Shown here: piece after piece, positions 52,550 to 63,938 of the stretch
Numbering within the stretch: position 1 is the first letter of the stretch
How the letters are laid out: the number at the start of each line of letters is the position of its first letter
NCBI GenBank assembly: GCA_964035545.1
Contig: OZ037765.1
Location: 27,478,504-27,542,503, forward strand
Source: Bugula neritina
Taxonomy: Eukaryota; Bryozoa; Gymnolaemata; Cheilostomatida; Bugulidae
DNA length: 64,000 bases
Direction of reading: 5' to 3'
Notes under the pieces: model-generated
Told to the model about the DNA's origin: nothing
Seen by the model: the letters and a program-made list of their open reading frames with translations, nothing else
Databases searched by the model: none
Made by a program: the position numbers and the translations under genes

Positions 52550-55500
52550 ATGGTTTCAGGAATCATATCTCGCGTCGTCATGTAAGTCCGTTGGTTGTAC
52601 CATCTAACTTCTAGTGGATAATATGATACTTATATGCTTCATGTACTAACAATTTTATTCATCAAATTTTGTAATGGTTGTAGATTAGTATTTGGCACAC
52701 TATATCCAGCCTATGCATCATACAAAGCTGTCAAAACTAAAAACGTGAAAGAGTATGTAAGTTGATTATGATGTGGAATATTGCAGGCATGTTCAGCCTG
52801 TCTTGATACGTTATACTTGTATGATTTTCGTCTATATTAACATATTTCACGCATGGTTGATGTGTGGGCAATGATGTTCTCAAATTTTCCACAAGTACAT
52901 AACATCTCAAGCCAAAGTATGCTTTGCTTTAGGTGAAATGGATGATGTATTGGATAGTATTTGCCCTGTTTACCACAGTGGAAACCTTTGCAGATGTGTT
53001 GATTTCATGGTGGGTATTGTACCTTTTTGTCTCCCATTTGTTAAATAGCTGATGGTTTCTTCACTCACTGGTAACTAAAGCTAAGAACAGGTCTATCTGA
53101 AACTTATTCTGTTATGTTTCAGGTTTCCTTTCTATTATGAGTTGAAGATAGTGTTTGTGATATGGCTGCTGTCTCCGGCTACCAAAGGCTCCAGTGTACT
53201 TTATAGAAAATTTGTGCATCCTGAGTTACTTAAACGGGAACAGGTGAGGTGTTTGCACTGCTCAGCAAATATACTTCTGCAATAATATAGTTACAAAGAG
53301 GCTGCAATGTCCTTCATACTCTGAAAAGGCATATAAGCTAATTTACTAGTGTAATTAGGTGTTATGTTTTAGTTATTCAAAAGAATAGATATAAGAATGG
53401 CTAAACACAAAGAGAGCCTATTTACTCAAAATATAACTACTGCATAATAAAACTAGAGTAGATGTATTTACACCTGAATTATTGCTACTAGCTTACCTTC
53501 TAGTTTCTAGCTTTCTGTTGAGTTAAAAAATTATAAAGACTTTGTATGGGCTTCCTATTTTATAGGAAATAGATACGACTTTAGACAAAGTTAAATCCCA
53601 AGGGTACTCAGCTTTAGTCAATGTAGGTCAACAGGGTCTCAACTTTGCTGTCCAGAGTGCTGTAACTGTGAGTATTACTTTAAAGTTGAGTATGTTCCTC
53701 GTTCTTGCTGAATTTGTCATGGGGTGTATTTTTATGCTTCAGTTGTACTGCTAGGTGGTTTCAAATTGCAAATCGTGATTCATGTTTTACTGAAAACAGT
53801 GGCTTACAGTTGAATGATGATGATTTGAAGGGGCAGAACAGAATGATGGATCATCTAATGAAGAAAAGCTTTAGTATGAGTGATATATCTAAGCAACAAG
53901 GCAACGCGGCTCCAGTGACTTACAAACCAATTGACCTCATAGAAGAGGTGGATGAACCAGGTGAATACATTCTTCCCTACTATACTTTCAAGTTCTATTT
54001 GTCAGCTGTTGCTACAGTTCAAGACACTGATTTGTACAATGTGAAAGCTGGTTTTAACCTTCCCTGGGGGTTGTTACATTTCAGCTTGACTTCTTACTGA
54101 AAACTTGTCACTCTACTGTAAGAGTTCTGCTAGTGTAAGTTGGCAGAATCCAAGAAGGCAATGCCTGTTTTGTTAATTTTGTTTTCCAATATAAAAAGTT
54201 TCACTTGTCCTGGAACTTTGTCCATTGCAACACCTTCACTTTTACACAGCAGTTGGCATTTTTTTATATTTGATTTGCAATAGTAGTTGTTGTGTTTGGA
54301 AATGCTTTAGATTTCACAAGCGTTGCACTGTGATATATCAACAGTCATGTTAAGGCAGCTGGTTTTTTGCAAACAGGTGCTGGATGTGTTGAAATGATAG
54401 AATTTCTATTAAAAAAACACCAGCCTTCACACTAGCATAATTTTACTAAGTCCCATTTTTATTTGTGAGGCCATGTTTTTAGAACTTCATCAAATATTGT
54501 TTGCATTGTTAGAGTGAGTTGCGAGCAATGCAGTTTCTCTTCAGTTTAGCAACACAATAACAATTTAGCCTACTGGATTTGCTTTTTTATTCATAGCAAC
54601 TGCAAATTTCCATGCATTATTAACTTCTCCACTTAGTTGATGTAATCCTACGGATGAATTCTGTAAAAGCTCTCAATTATATATTCATATTTGTGTGTTA
54701 TAGACTATGGCACTCAGTCACATGATGTTCAAGGCCCTAGTGATAATTACCAGCCCCTTCAAGAAGGTGGTGTGCCAGGAGCAGGTAAGAATTGTTTCAT
54801 TTTAAACCTCAATAAATGACCAGTAAACTGTGAAAATTTGCTCAGAAGGGCAACTCAATGCCATCTGATGACCTTTCTCTGTTTAGAAGAGCTTGTCATC
54901 GACACTGACCTATGAGGTCAAGTGGTTAATTGTGCTCTTTTTATTACACTATGAACCAGTACTGACTCTTTACATGTTTATAAACTCATGATATGTTCAT
55001 TTGTTCTGTATTGATCAGTGCCTTTTAATGTTCTCCTTAGCCATGTAATTGTGAGTAGAAATTTTACTTGTCAAATACTTGACTCAGTGCTGCTAGTTTA
55101 GCCTCTTAGAATTGTTTTCAAAGATTGCAACTTGCACTAGTTGAAATTTGCAGCTAATGTGTTGTGTATTGCTGTGCTACTTCTGTCTATATCTTATTTG
55201 GTGGTAGCTATACTTGCCGCTGCAGTGGTGTTGCTGTACCAAACTGCTCTAAGACACTCGTAAATATACTCCTAAGGCAGTATGAAGTCAATGTTCTATT
55301 TTTTGAAGCCAAATCTATGCAAGCACATCATCAGCACTAAATGTCTCGTTTGTTTTTGCACACTTGATTATTGGCAGGAAGGGTAAAACTTTTGGGTTTC
55401 GGTTTGTTCAATGTAATATAATGGGCATTGTGCTTGTCAGCGTAATGCAACTTTGCAATGTAGTAAGACAACTCCGTGCTCATAAACTATAACTGTGTAC

Positions 55501-57001
55501 TGTATAGAGATATCATGAGTCAGGCTGTCCTTGTTGTGATAATAGTTCCTACCTATAACACAAATAGCATTAGTTTATTTCATAGAAGAAATATAGAAGT
55601 TATTTTATATCCCGTGTTCAGATTATGGTCAGACCAGAGTATTTTGTATATTTTTGCTTTACTTGAGATAAATGCAGTTTTCTATTGCTTGTGTTTGTCC
55701 TGTTATTATAGGTATATAATGCACGCCAATATTTCATCTAAATTTCTTACAGTTTGCGATTTATCATTTCTTAATTTGAGCAGTTGGCCTATTCCACTTC
55801 AATAAAAGAGTTTTAATATTCATAAATTTATGCGTTGACCAAAGTTGAGGTTGATTAAAATATTCTGGTGTAATCTAGTTTATGATTGATATGTCTCTAT
55901 TTCTGTTAACGATTAGTTTTGTGCCCTGTTAGTGTTTGAATTCAGATTTTAAATATTTCAGGTGCTAATGTCAAGCCACACGAGTATCATGGAGAGATGA
56001 ATCCCATGCCTGGTACAAGATCTCGCCCTTACAACCACAACGAGGTATGCATTGTAATGGTGTGCTGTACAGTATCAAGCACCACTATACTATGTTTATT
56101 AGTTTTTTAATTGAAAATAGTTTTATGAATGTCACATGTGATTTAAAGATTATGATGAAAACTAAATTCAGTCATGGGATTGTGAGCTTGTAATTAAATA
56201 CTATTTTATGGTAACTTAGCAGATATTGTGATATTTTGTGTTCTGTAGGGATACCATTATGGCACACTGCCAAGACGGTCTGCTAGTTTACGAACGAAAG
56301 TAAACACTGCCTTGCCAACTCGTTGGCAGAAACGCTCCTAAACTCGTATAACTAGTTGTTAAAATGTAAATAGCTGAAGCGATTTTTCCTTTTCACAACT
56401 CCCTAATGTACAGCTTGAATTCCAAATCCAGCTTATGCTTTTATTGAATGATATTCACAATACATGCTTGTAGGAGGCAATTGTATGCTTTGGTAAGCAG
56501 CATATCAGTTGCTAAGTAGCTGCATGCTGGGGCACAGGAATGTCCAAGTTCACTGTTGATTTGTGTATGCTTGGTTTGCTATTGTCTGGTATAAGCACTT
56601 CTAACAGTGCTTATAAAATTACCCTGTGATCATTTCGTTTGCTAATGATATATTGTCTCTGTACTGTCTTTATAAATTGTAGATGTGACACGGGTGGTTA
56701 TTTGAAACTTGTCTATAATCCATCTTATATGTTTGATAAATTAGAATTATGCTTGCAATCACTAATGCATTGAGGATTACTGATTAGTATTTCATTATGT
56801 GGCAGCATGAGAATATTATTAATGTGTTACTAAAATACTCCGTATATATTGTAATGTATTTTATTTCTGTTTTACAAGGGAAAATTAGATCAAGTTAAAG
56901 AAACTAAAAAGCCAACTAGAAAACCAAGATCCAAGTCCTGTTCTAAAGCAAGACCTCGTTCTCGCTCTGCTGGGAGAAGACGAGTCACAAAGAAAGTCTA
57001 A
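52550..57001 (+). CDS. REEP: REEP1-4-type receptor expression-enhancing protein (ER-shaping, microtubule-linked)
   Basis: REEP1-4 proteins are TB2/DP1/HVA22-family hairpin proteins that shape tubular ER. REEP3/4 keep ER off mitotic chromosomes through microtubule binding. Exons: 52550-52581, 52684-52756, 52933-53009, 53123-53243, 53566-53667, 53810-53960, 54704-54784, 55962-56044, 56249-56299 (or to the stop at 56341) and 56879-57001. The N-terminus reads [20 protein letters not shown], then [19 protein letters not shown] and [19 protein letters not shown], closely matching REEP1-4 hydrophobic hairpins. [11 protein letters not shown] and the helix up to VQSAVT follow. The C-terminus is hydrophilic with a SFSMSDI motif, as in REEP1. 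Using the exon 9 internal donor gives about 297 aa; reading through gives about 270 aa. The exon 6 acceptor at 53809 was chosen because it alone keeps the frame. The ATG at 52550 begins the conserved N-terminus. Confidence 0.95.
56249..57001 (+). other. REEP: REEP alternative 3' coding exons
   Basis: Exon 8 ends in phase 0. Exon 9 (acceptor TTCTGTAG) reads [17 protein letters not shown], then either continues to a stop at 56339-56341 ([13 protein letters not shown]) or uses an internal donor GTAAAC at 56300. The next exon (56879-57001) starts in phase 0 and encodes a 40-residue, very basic Lys/Arg/Ser tail ending RRRVTKKV. It can follow exon 8 directly or the shortened exon 9. The isoforms differ in the basic tail, a plausible microtubule-binding element. 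Confidence 0.7.
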
Positions 57002-57519
57002 CTGATGTTAACAACTTCATTTATGTAAAGCAGTGTTAAATCACTTTAAAACCAAATTTTTTACATTGCAATGCAACATATTTATTATACTCAATTTTAT
57101 CTTTTTAACTGTTGTAGTATAATTTAGACTGTTGGTAATGTTCATGATAGCCTATTGGCACACATGTATGCAGAATCTTATTTTATGCCGATCATTTAAT
57201 GCTCAAAAATTATATGTACGATAAATGCCAATAGGCTATAAACTTGATTTTTGTGTTCCCTTTGCCTAAACTACAAAAATATGGCTACAAGATATTTTGC
57301 ATAAATACAATACACTATAAAATACATGAACAATGCAGCAAAAGATATAAAGTAAAAAAATCTTGAATAGTTTCAGTTAGTTCAATGTAGTCAAAAAATT
57401 GCTGGTGTAATTATATTATACTAACTGTACTATGTAATTAAAAGAAATGCTATTCGAAATAGATTGTTTTTGAGCAAATTATGTGAAGTACATAATATAT
57501 TAGATTGTCGCGAACCGTG
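57002..57519. other. Tail-to-tail spacer between REEP and SIDT
   Basis: Contains the REEP 3' end and the SIDT 3' UTR. A minus-strand AATAAA (TTTATT on +) at 57086-57081 is a likely SIDT poly(A) signal. I see no clear plus-strand AATAAA for REEP here. Confidence 0.5.
57147..57239. repeat. 14-bp perfect inverted repeat (93-bp hairpin)
   Basis: ATAGCCTATTGGCA at 57147-57160 is the exact reverse complement of TGCCAATAGGCTAT at 57226-57239. The loop is 65 bp and AT-rich. It would lie in the SIDT 3' UTR on the minus strand, or just beyond the REEP stop on the plus strand. Confidence 0.85.
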
Positions 57520-60500
57520 CTAAAATGCTGGAATTTCTGTCCTTGGAGTGTCTTTCAAATCGTCATCAATGAAAAGTATCACCTGAAAAATAAAGGTTGA
57601 ACATGTGTACAGTGAAATTGGAATCTATGCCAATTGCCATCACCTGCCACAACCATTCTGATACTTACTAAAAATGAGCAGAACATGGCTCCTGCAGACA
57701 AGAAATGCCAAATATCATGACCGTCAAAAAAGTCGAGAACAATACAAGGAGCATTTAAATTTCTTGATTGTGCAGGTGTTTTCTAAAACAAATAAACACA
57801 TTTGCAACATGTGCCACGTATATATGCAAGATTAGATTGACTGCTGATACATATTAGCTGGAACTGCAAGAGAAAAGATTTGAAATACTGAAATGTTGTA
57901 GAGAATTAAGGTAGCCAAGTATTTGACACTTGAAAGTATTAAATCATATAGCAGTACGTACTTGCCAGTCTGTCAAGTGGTTGAAAAAATACTTTAATGC
58001 AAAAGCCCACAAAACAATGGAAAGCAGCATAAATATCCATGCCTGAGGAACAGGTATCTCCTTACGCGTTGACTAGAAAAAAGAATTTTGCAATTAAGTA
58101 AGAAGTCACTGAAAACACGATAAAAACATGAATGACTAACTTGAAACTTCTAGTGCTATGTGCACCCAGCTACACAACTATAAACATCAGCTCACATAAT
58201 AATATTACTTAAGGATGCATATGAATATATTAGTCAATGCACATGCTACATGATGCTATATAATAGCACACTAATATCTAGCACTAACATTTATAATAAT
58301 TTCATTTCGTCTACATGACATTTACAGACATATTTTTTGAAGATACACCACACAGTCATGACTTTATTTAGTAATTCCAACAAATGCACTTTAGGTATAG
58401 CGATATAGCATAATATTAAGTAGGTATCTGGGTCATTGAACAGTGGTTTTGGGCCGACCTCTTACAGTATTTCTTTAAATGACCATAATATTTATAAGTG
58501 TTAATGATTTTTCATTATACTATGCAAGTTGAATATCAAAACTGAAAAAAGTTGTTTAACTAGTAGGCAAAAAGTGTACACTTTGAAAGTTAATTATAAT
58601 AAACATCAATATTTTTTTAATCATGTTATTCACAGATGAATATTATAGTGTACATACCTTCATTACAATGTAAAACAGAAGATACAGCGCAAGGTTCATA
58701 ATTGTTATTTCCAGCATAAAAGTTGCAAAATCGGCGGGTTGTGTTATCACTCCGTAAAGGCCCCTATAAAATAATATTGGTGAATAACTAAATAAACTGA
58801 ATAATTACAATTCACTCGAAAAGAAGCTTAAAGAATCGTGTTCCCAGTTATATATAAAAAAAATTTCCTTTACGTTTATAGTCGATACTCACATGCCCCA
58901 GTTGCAGGCATTCATAAACAGTAGAAAGCCAAACTTTACCTACAAAAACATTTAGCTTTTAGCATTTAACATATGCAATGAAATTTTCTCAAACTGATGA
59001 ATATTATACATTATGAATAATCTATTAGGAAATAAAATTTAAGACAGAAAACAGCATTGAATGCTAGTAACCATGTTGAAGCAAAAAAATATAAAATATA
59101 TCTTTGAAAATGTATGAGGAAAATAAAAGATATTAAAAAGAGTATATCTCACATGAAACAGAGTTGTGGCTTATCATACAAGACTTACAGGGTAAGTGAG
59201 TGCTAAACACTTTTTCTTATCACTTTTAACTGAATAAAAGTGATATTTTATGCTCTGCATCAATGCTTTGTCTAAAACAAGTGTATTATGTTCTATACCC
59301 ATCCATGTATTACAGGAGAGAAATCAAACAGTGATATATTATAGTATCCATAGCTTTTGCTGCTTTTACTTACTGGCATAAATTTAGTATAAATAGTGGA
59401 AGTTGTCTTCAGACAAAGGTCATGCTTTAGTCCATTTGTAATTACTAAGACCACAACTTGATGTTTTAGGTTCAAAGTTTTGAAATAAAAAATATTTTTG
59501 ACTAGTTCAAGTGTAGATAAAAGAATATAATATACTCACTTAATAACATATCACATATAAATATGAACAGCATATTGTAAGAATTGTAAAATATGTATGG
59601 GAAACATATGATCAAAACTCAGCTGAATACAACTGTATATAACCTTACCAAACTTGAATCGCCCCACATAGTAAATTTTGATGCTCAAATACGCGACGGA
59701 AGGAAGATAGAACAAGGTGAACACAAACCAGAATACTGGAGAGATGAACAACTACAAGACAAAATAAAACTCAACAGTGCCTGATGAAAAAGGGAACAAA
59801 TATTTGGGTTCACACATGAAATAAAAATACATAAAATAATCTGCTATTGTCATGAAAATGCCAATTTTTGTATAATTTCGTGTTTCAACATTCATTCTAA
59901 TAAACACAGTGTTGCATTAGTTGCATTATAGTTGTGACATTAAATCAGGAAAACGACAAGTAATTTGCTTACCACGCCAACAGCTGCAATGATGATGATA
60001 ATGGCGAGCGATATGAAGGCTGTATGTGCATTAGCATTGATATCAGGGTGTCTGGATTGGAATAGTCTAAGAGTTAGTAAACCGCCCAGTATGTACATGA
60101 AAGCTGTGTCTAAATAATACAGAAATCACAGCTAGATAGTATAAATAGCAGATAAACTAAATACTTATAGTTATACTGTAATAATTTTATGCGTGGAATG
60201 TTATGATTCGCTGCATGTAATTATTGGTGTGGGTTATTAGCTGATGGAACACAGTGACTCTTTGCTGAGAATATTTATTAATAAATAAATAAGAAGGTTT
60301 ATACTCACTATCCTTTATTGCACTCCAATATATATCCAAAAATAGAAAAAGAGTTAGAGAGGATAACTCCTTACATCACGTGGAAAACTATATGTACTAC
60401 TATTATTCTAGGTATAAGGTAAATAACTATGCACTAAGTATACAAGTGTCCTGGCTTGGTAGCTCCGAGTTGTGTCTTCATCTGATGCTGGCAGTCAACT

Positions 60501-63500
60501 AAATTCACTGGGTTCTCGCTTCGTTTTATATGTTTGGATGTGACTAGTCTAGAAAGTTCCATGCGAATTCGAGGGAGTTCGCTCGAATCGCAGGGTAATA
60601 ACAAAAGGTTCGCAGGAATTCGCTTAAATCGAGCGAACTCCGAGGGCGAATCCCAGTCATCTCTATTATGTAAGCAGTCCTATGCGTAGCTAGGAACAAT
60701 AGCTAATCCAGTCAGTACTATAATAACACGTAGCTAGGAACAAGGACTGGGGCTATGCAGCTGATACATTTAAGAAAAACACACATTCCATGGGAATGAA
60801 AGAAATACTAGTAAGAAATATACGCAATTCTACCACAATACACACACCACTCAACTCCATACACTACAGCACAGCATTGCATATATTAGTAAATAATTAT
60901 AGTTGTCATACATACCAAATTGGAAGTTGTTGTAACTTGGACAGACATGGTAACACCCACTCATTATTCCTTCGACAAACAAAGCTAATCCCATAGCGTA
61001 AAAGATACCCGCATGCTGGGGAATTCCTAGAAGTTCCCGTTCTTCTTCGGGTTTGTTCATCGAGTCCCGAAACCTAACAATATTACAGCTGGTGAACTCT
61101 TGTTGAGTAATGTAGCTAAATTTCAAACATAATAATTCAAAACTTACATTCCCATGCAGCATGCTAGCAAGTTGAGTGAGTTGAAGCGTGAAATACCTGA
61201 AATAAGTAATAATAATAAAGAGAATCCCAAGCAGAATGTAACCAATATTACTAATCACACTATTGAAGCTGTGTAGACCTCCCAGATGTCTTGAGCAGAG
61301 GAAGTTGTAGTAGCAAGTGTCTTGGTTGCCAGATAAATTTAAATACTAAAAAATAGAGTGATTCAACAAAAATGAGTATGGTGAGGTACAGTGGTGCTAT
61401 ATACAAAACGCAATAAACAAAAATATGCAGAACGACACCAAAAAATCATTAAAGAACAAATACAAAGTGTTGGGAGTAATTATAATACAACATTATGACC
61501 ATGTATACCACTATACAGATATAAACACTTTTAACATAAAAACGTTACTAGAGTTTACTTCATATCAATAAACCAAAAAAAAAAGAGAATACTACTTGAG
61601 AGGCCTAGAAATCACACAGGTCATGTTTGTGTGGAAGAAAACCTTCCCTGCCCAGGATAACATTCTCTTTTGGAAGTTATTAGTTTGAGTATATATTATA
61701 AAATTGGCCAGTTGATTCATATAGTTTGTGGGGTGTGTTTGAAAGATAAATAATGTATTAAAAACTGATAAAACATATTGTTTAAATAAAAATGTGTGCA
61801 TATTGTAGCTTAAAAGCCAGAAGTTTCCAAATAAAATGTAACCGAAGTGGAGTATTACATAAATTATACCTTCTGATATGCCAACACCAACTGGATAACT
61901 GGGAGAGCGTAGAAAATTGAAATACTAATGAGGTTTCTAAAACAAAATGGTTACACAGACATTACAGTCTAGATTACAATAGGTCACTTTGGTGAGACAG
62001 AGTGGGGACAACTCCCACATCAGCTTGTTATTTGAAAGGTCGATATAAAATGAATATAATGGTTAAATTGATTAAATAAAATTGCTAAACAGCTTATGCA
62101 CTCATTTTACAATGACCAACTAGACTGAAGTCCTCCACAACTAAAGGCGGAAACAGTGAACTTTACTATAAACTACAAACTCTTACCTTGCTCTTATAGT
62201 ATAAACCAGCAAGAATAAGATTGTAAGTTCAATCATTGTAAAGGCTAAATCCCAAATTTTAAATTTGAAAATTATGCTTATATTTATAAGTACAACATGA
62301 ACAAACATGAACAATAAAACACTAACCTCACGTATAACATATATTTCTTCCGAAGATGGGTGGATGGTTTTCTAGCCATGTCAGCCACCATGAGGTTTTT
62401 CTGAAAAAGTATGTATTAATTGCTCTATAGTATGTATTAGTTGTTCTGTAGTGTGTATTAGTTGTTCTGTAGTATGTATTAGTTGTTCTGTAGTGTGTAT
62501 TAATTGTTCTGTAGTATGTATTAGTTGTTCTATAGTATGTATTAGTTGTTCTATAGTATGTATTAGTTGTTCTGTAGTATGTACTATTTGCTCTGTAGTA
62601 TAAATATCAATTAATGTAGTCTTCACTTTTCAAAACTGTAGTCTAGTAGCCATGTTAAAATATAAGAAAACGCAATTAATCCTGGCTGTGAGATATAAAT
62701 TTTATACCATGAAAAGATATTTGTGAGAGAGAACAAACCTTCAGCCTATAAACATCTTTTATCTCATCCTGGTCAGCCAGTGTGTCAGCATCTAACAGCA
62801 GACTGTCATCATAATTAATATCATTAATAGATGTGTTACCAGCCCTAGCAGGTGCTTCTGTGTTCCCATCACTGGCAGGCGCTTCTGTGTTCCCATCACT
62901 AGCAGGTGCTCCTGTGCTACCAGCACTAGCAGATGCTTCTGTGTTCCCACCACTGATAGTAGGCACTGTGCAGCAACAAACAACGCATGTTATTCTATAA
63001 ATAGGCAGTCAACAAATTTCAATCCTTTTATTTTTGAAATTGTATCAAATTATGCTGAAAGTTTGGAAAGCCCCCTTTAGAAAGGATATTATTTGCTCAA
63101 TCCTTATCCTAATGGCCGACTTATGATTTTAAGACCTGCTTTATTACTAATGAACACAGTAGACCTTCATATATTGCACTGGGCTTTACGTAGGCAAGGA
63201 CGTATAACAAGTGTGGAAAGAGGAGGAGAAAGTGGGATGGTATAATGCTGGTATAACTGAACATTACAATGACTTTATATATACACTTTCTATAGCCTGT
63301 ATAGCTGGCATATCGTGTCTATGTAAATAAGTCTAGCAAAAAGCTATGGGTAATGCTAGCAATTGAAAGGAATATATTTTATAGGCCGGCACATTGAATG
63401 TTAATGAATGAATTATATATATTCATTGACTAAGAAAAACTCAACAAAATACCCAACTTTCATGTGACATATTTGAAACTGATAGAATAGAATATTAATT

Positions 63501-63828
63501 CAACTACAAGGATAAAATGTATAAACGTGCACTAACTGAACCTACCTGGAGAAGTCACCTCAATTTCTTGGGCTTCTCTTCTCTTTTTCCTACAAATAAT
63601 CAACTTTTAAGTCTCAACAGAAATCAACAGGCCATTGGTTGGAAAGTATTACAGAGAGAAAATATTAGCAGCAACCGAACACCCAACATGAAGCAGCAAA
63701 ACTTTGGACTCACCAAAGTTTGATTACGAGGAGATAAAGTTTGATTATGAGGAGATAAAGCCCGGCAGCCACGTAGTATGCAGAGCAGTAGCCAACTGCA
63801 GCCAGCAAAGCAAATTTGTACACAGTCT
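57520..63828 (-). CDS. SIDT: SID-1/SIDT transmembrane family protein (C-terminal 531 aa; 5' end beyond the window)
   Basis: SID-1-type proteins are multipass membrane proteins linked to RNA uptake (nematode SID-1) and lysosomal or endosomal nucleic-acid and cholesterol handling (SIDT1/2). Exons, 5' to 3': 63828-63714, 63589-63546, 62965-62739, 62400-62327, 61936-61870, 61345-61197, 61073-60916, 60109-59973, 59751-59649, 59271-59189, 58939-58893, 58763-58658, 58072-57962, 57782-57669, 57582-57520. All are in phase. Diagnostic segments are [76 protein letters not shown] and [14 protein letters not shown], followed by a DDDL C-terminal motif. The Ser/His/Asp of SGCYHVCP...D and the two His of HDIWH match the metal-site residues of the CREST superfamily. 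The extracellular N-terminal domain is missing because the gene runs off the right edge. Stop TAG at 57522-57520. Confidence 0.95.
60574..60641. repeat. 13-bp inverted repeat, CpG-rich, in a SIDT intron
   Basis: GGAGTTCGCTCGA (60574-60586) is the exact reverse complement of TCGAGCGAACTCC (60629-60641), with a 42-bp loop. The surrounding 60560-60660 is unusually rich in TTCG/CGAA for this AT-rich window. Confidence 0.85.
62410..62598. repeat. 21-bp minisatellite, 9 copies, beside a SIDT splice acceptor
   Basis: The unit is TATGTATTAGTTGTTCTGTAG on the plus strand, nine tandem copies with a few substitutions. It ends 9 bp from the acceptor of the SIDT exon at 62400. Because 21 is a multiple of 3, the minus strand is open through the array as a 7-residue repeat (TEQLIHT), but in a different frame from the exon. 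Confidence 0.93.
62841..62948 (-). repeat. Coding 27-bp repeat in SIDT (four GNTEAPASD-like units)
   Basis: Four tandem 9-residue units ([36 protein letters not shown]) lie in the exon at 62965-62739. They sit in the hydrophilic loop between transmembrane segments, before an acidic stretch. Confidence 0.9.
63719..63760 (-). repeat. 21-bp tandem duplication inside a SIDT transmembrane exon
   Basis: 63719-63739 and 63740-63760 differ at one base and encode LYLLVIK and LYLLIIK, extending a hydrophobic segment by seven residues. Confidence 0.88.
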
Positions 63829-63922
63829 CTGTGAAAGGAGAGATAGATTAGCATGGGATAGTAATTGAGACAATAAGTTTTACTAAAACAAGTCAGCATC
63901 AACAGAATGCTAATGAAAAATG

Positions 63923-63938
63923 CACCCCCCCCCCCCCG
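63923..63938. repeat. Poly-C tract near the right edge
   Basis: A run of about 14 C bases, upstream (on the minus strand) of the first visible SIDT exon. Confidence 0.85.

Noticed and set aside
53705-53809. Longer REEP exon 6 starting at acceptors near 53741 or 53754
   Set aside because: Both give a stop or a wrong phase after exon 5. Only the acceptor at 53809 keeps the frame.
60574-60641. tRNA gene (TTCGAAT-like motif and inverted arms)
   Set aside because: No acceptor-stem, D-arm or anticodon layout can be formed; only one stem is present.
61147-61196. Alternative SIDT exon between acceptor TTTCAG and donor GTAAGT
   Set aside because: Its end phase is incompatible with the next exon. 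Ending the previous exon at 61197 with a GTATTT donor keeps the frame and the SIDT alignment.
62187-62244. Possible SIDT exon with a hydrophobic reading ([18 protein letters not shown]) and good splice sites
   Set aside because: Its phases do not fit the exon before it, while the flanking exons (62400-62327 and 61936-61870) join directly in phase and match the family without it.
62381-62626. 81-residue repetitive ORF (TEQLIHT repeats) as a gene
   Set aside because: It is an intronic 21-bp minisatellite; the frame differs from the adjacent SIDT exon and stops just inside it.
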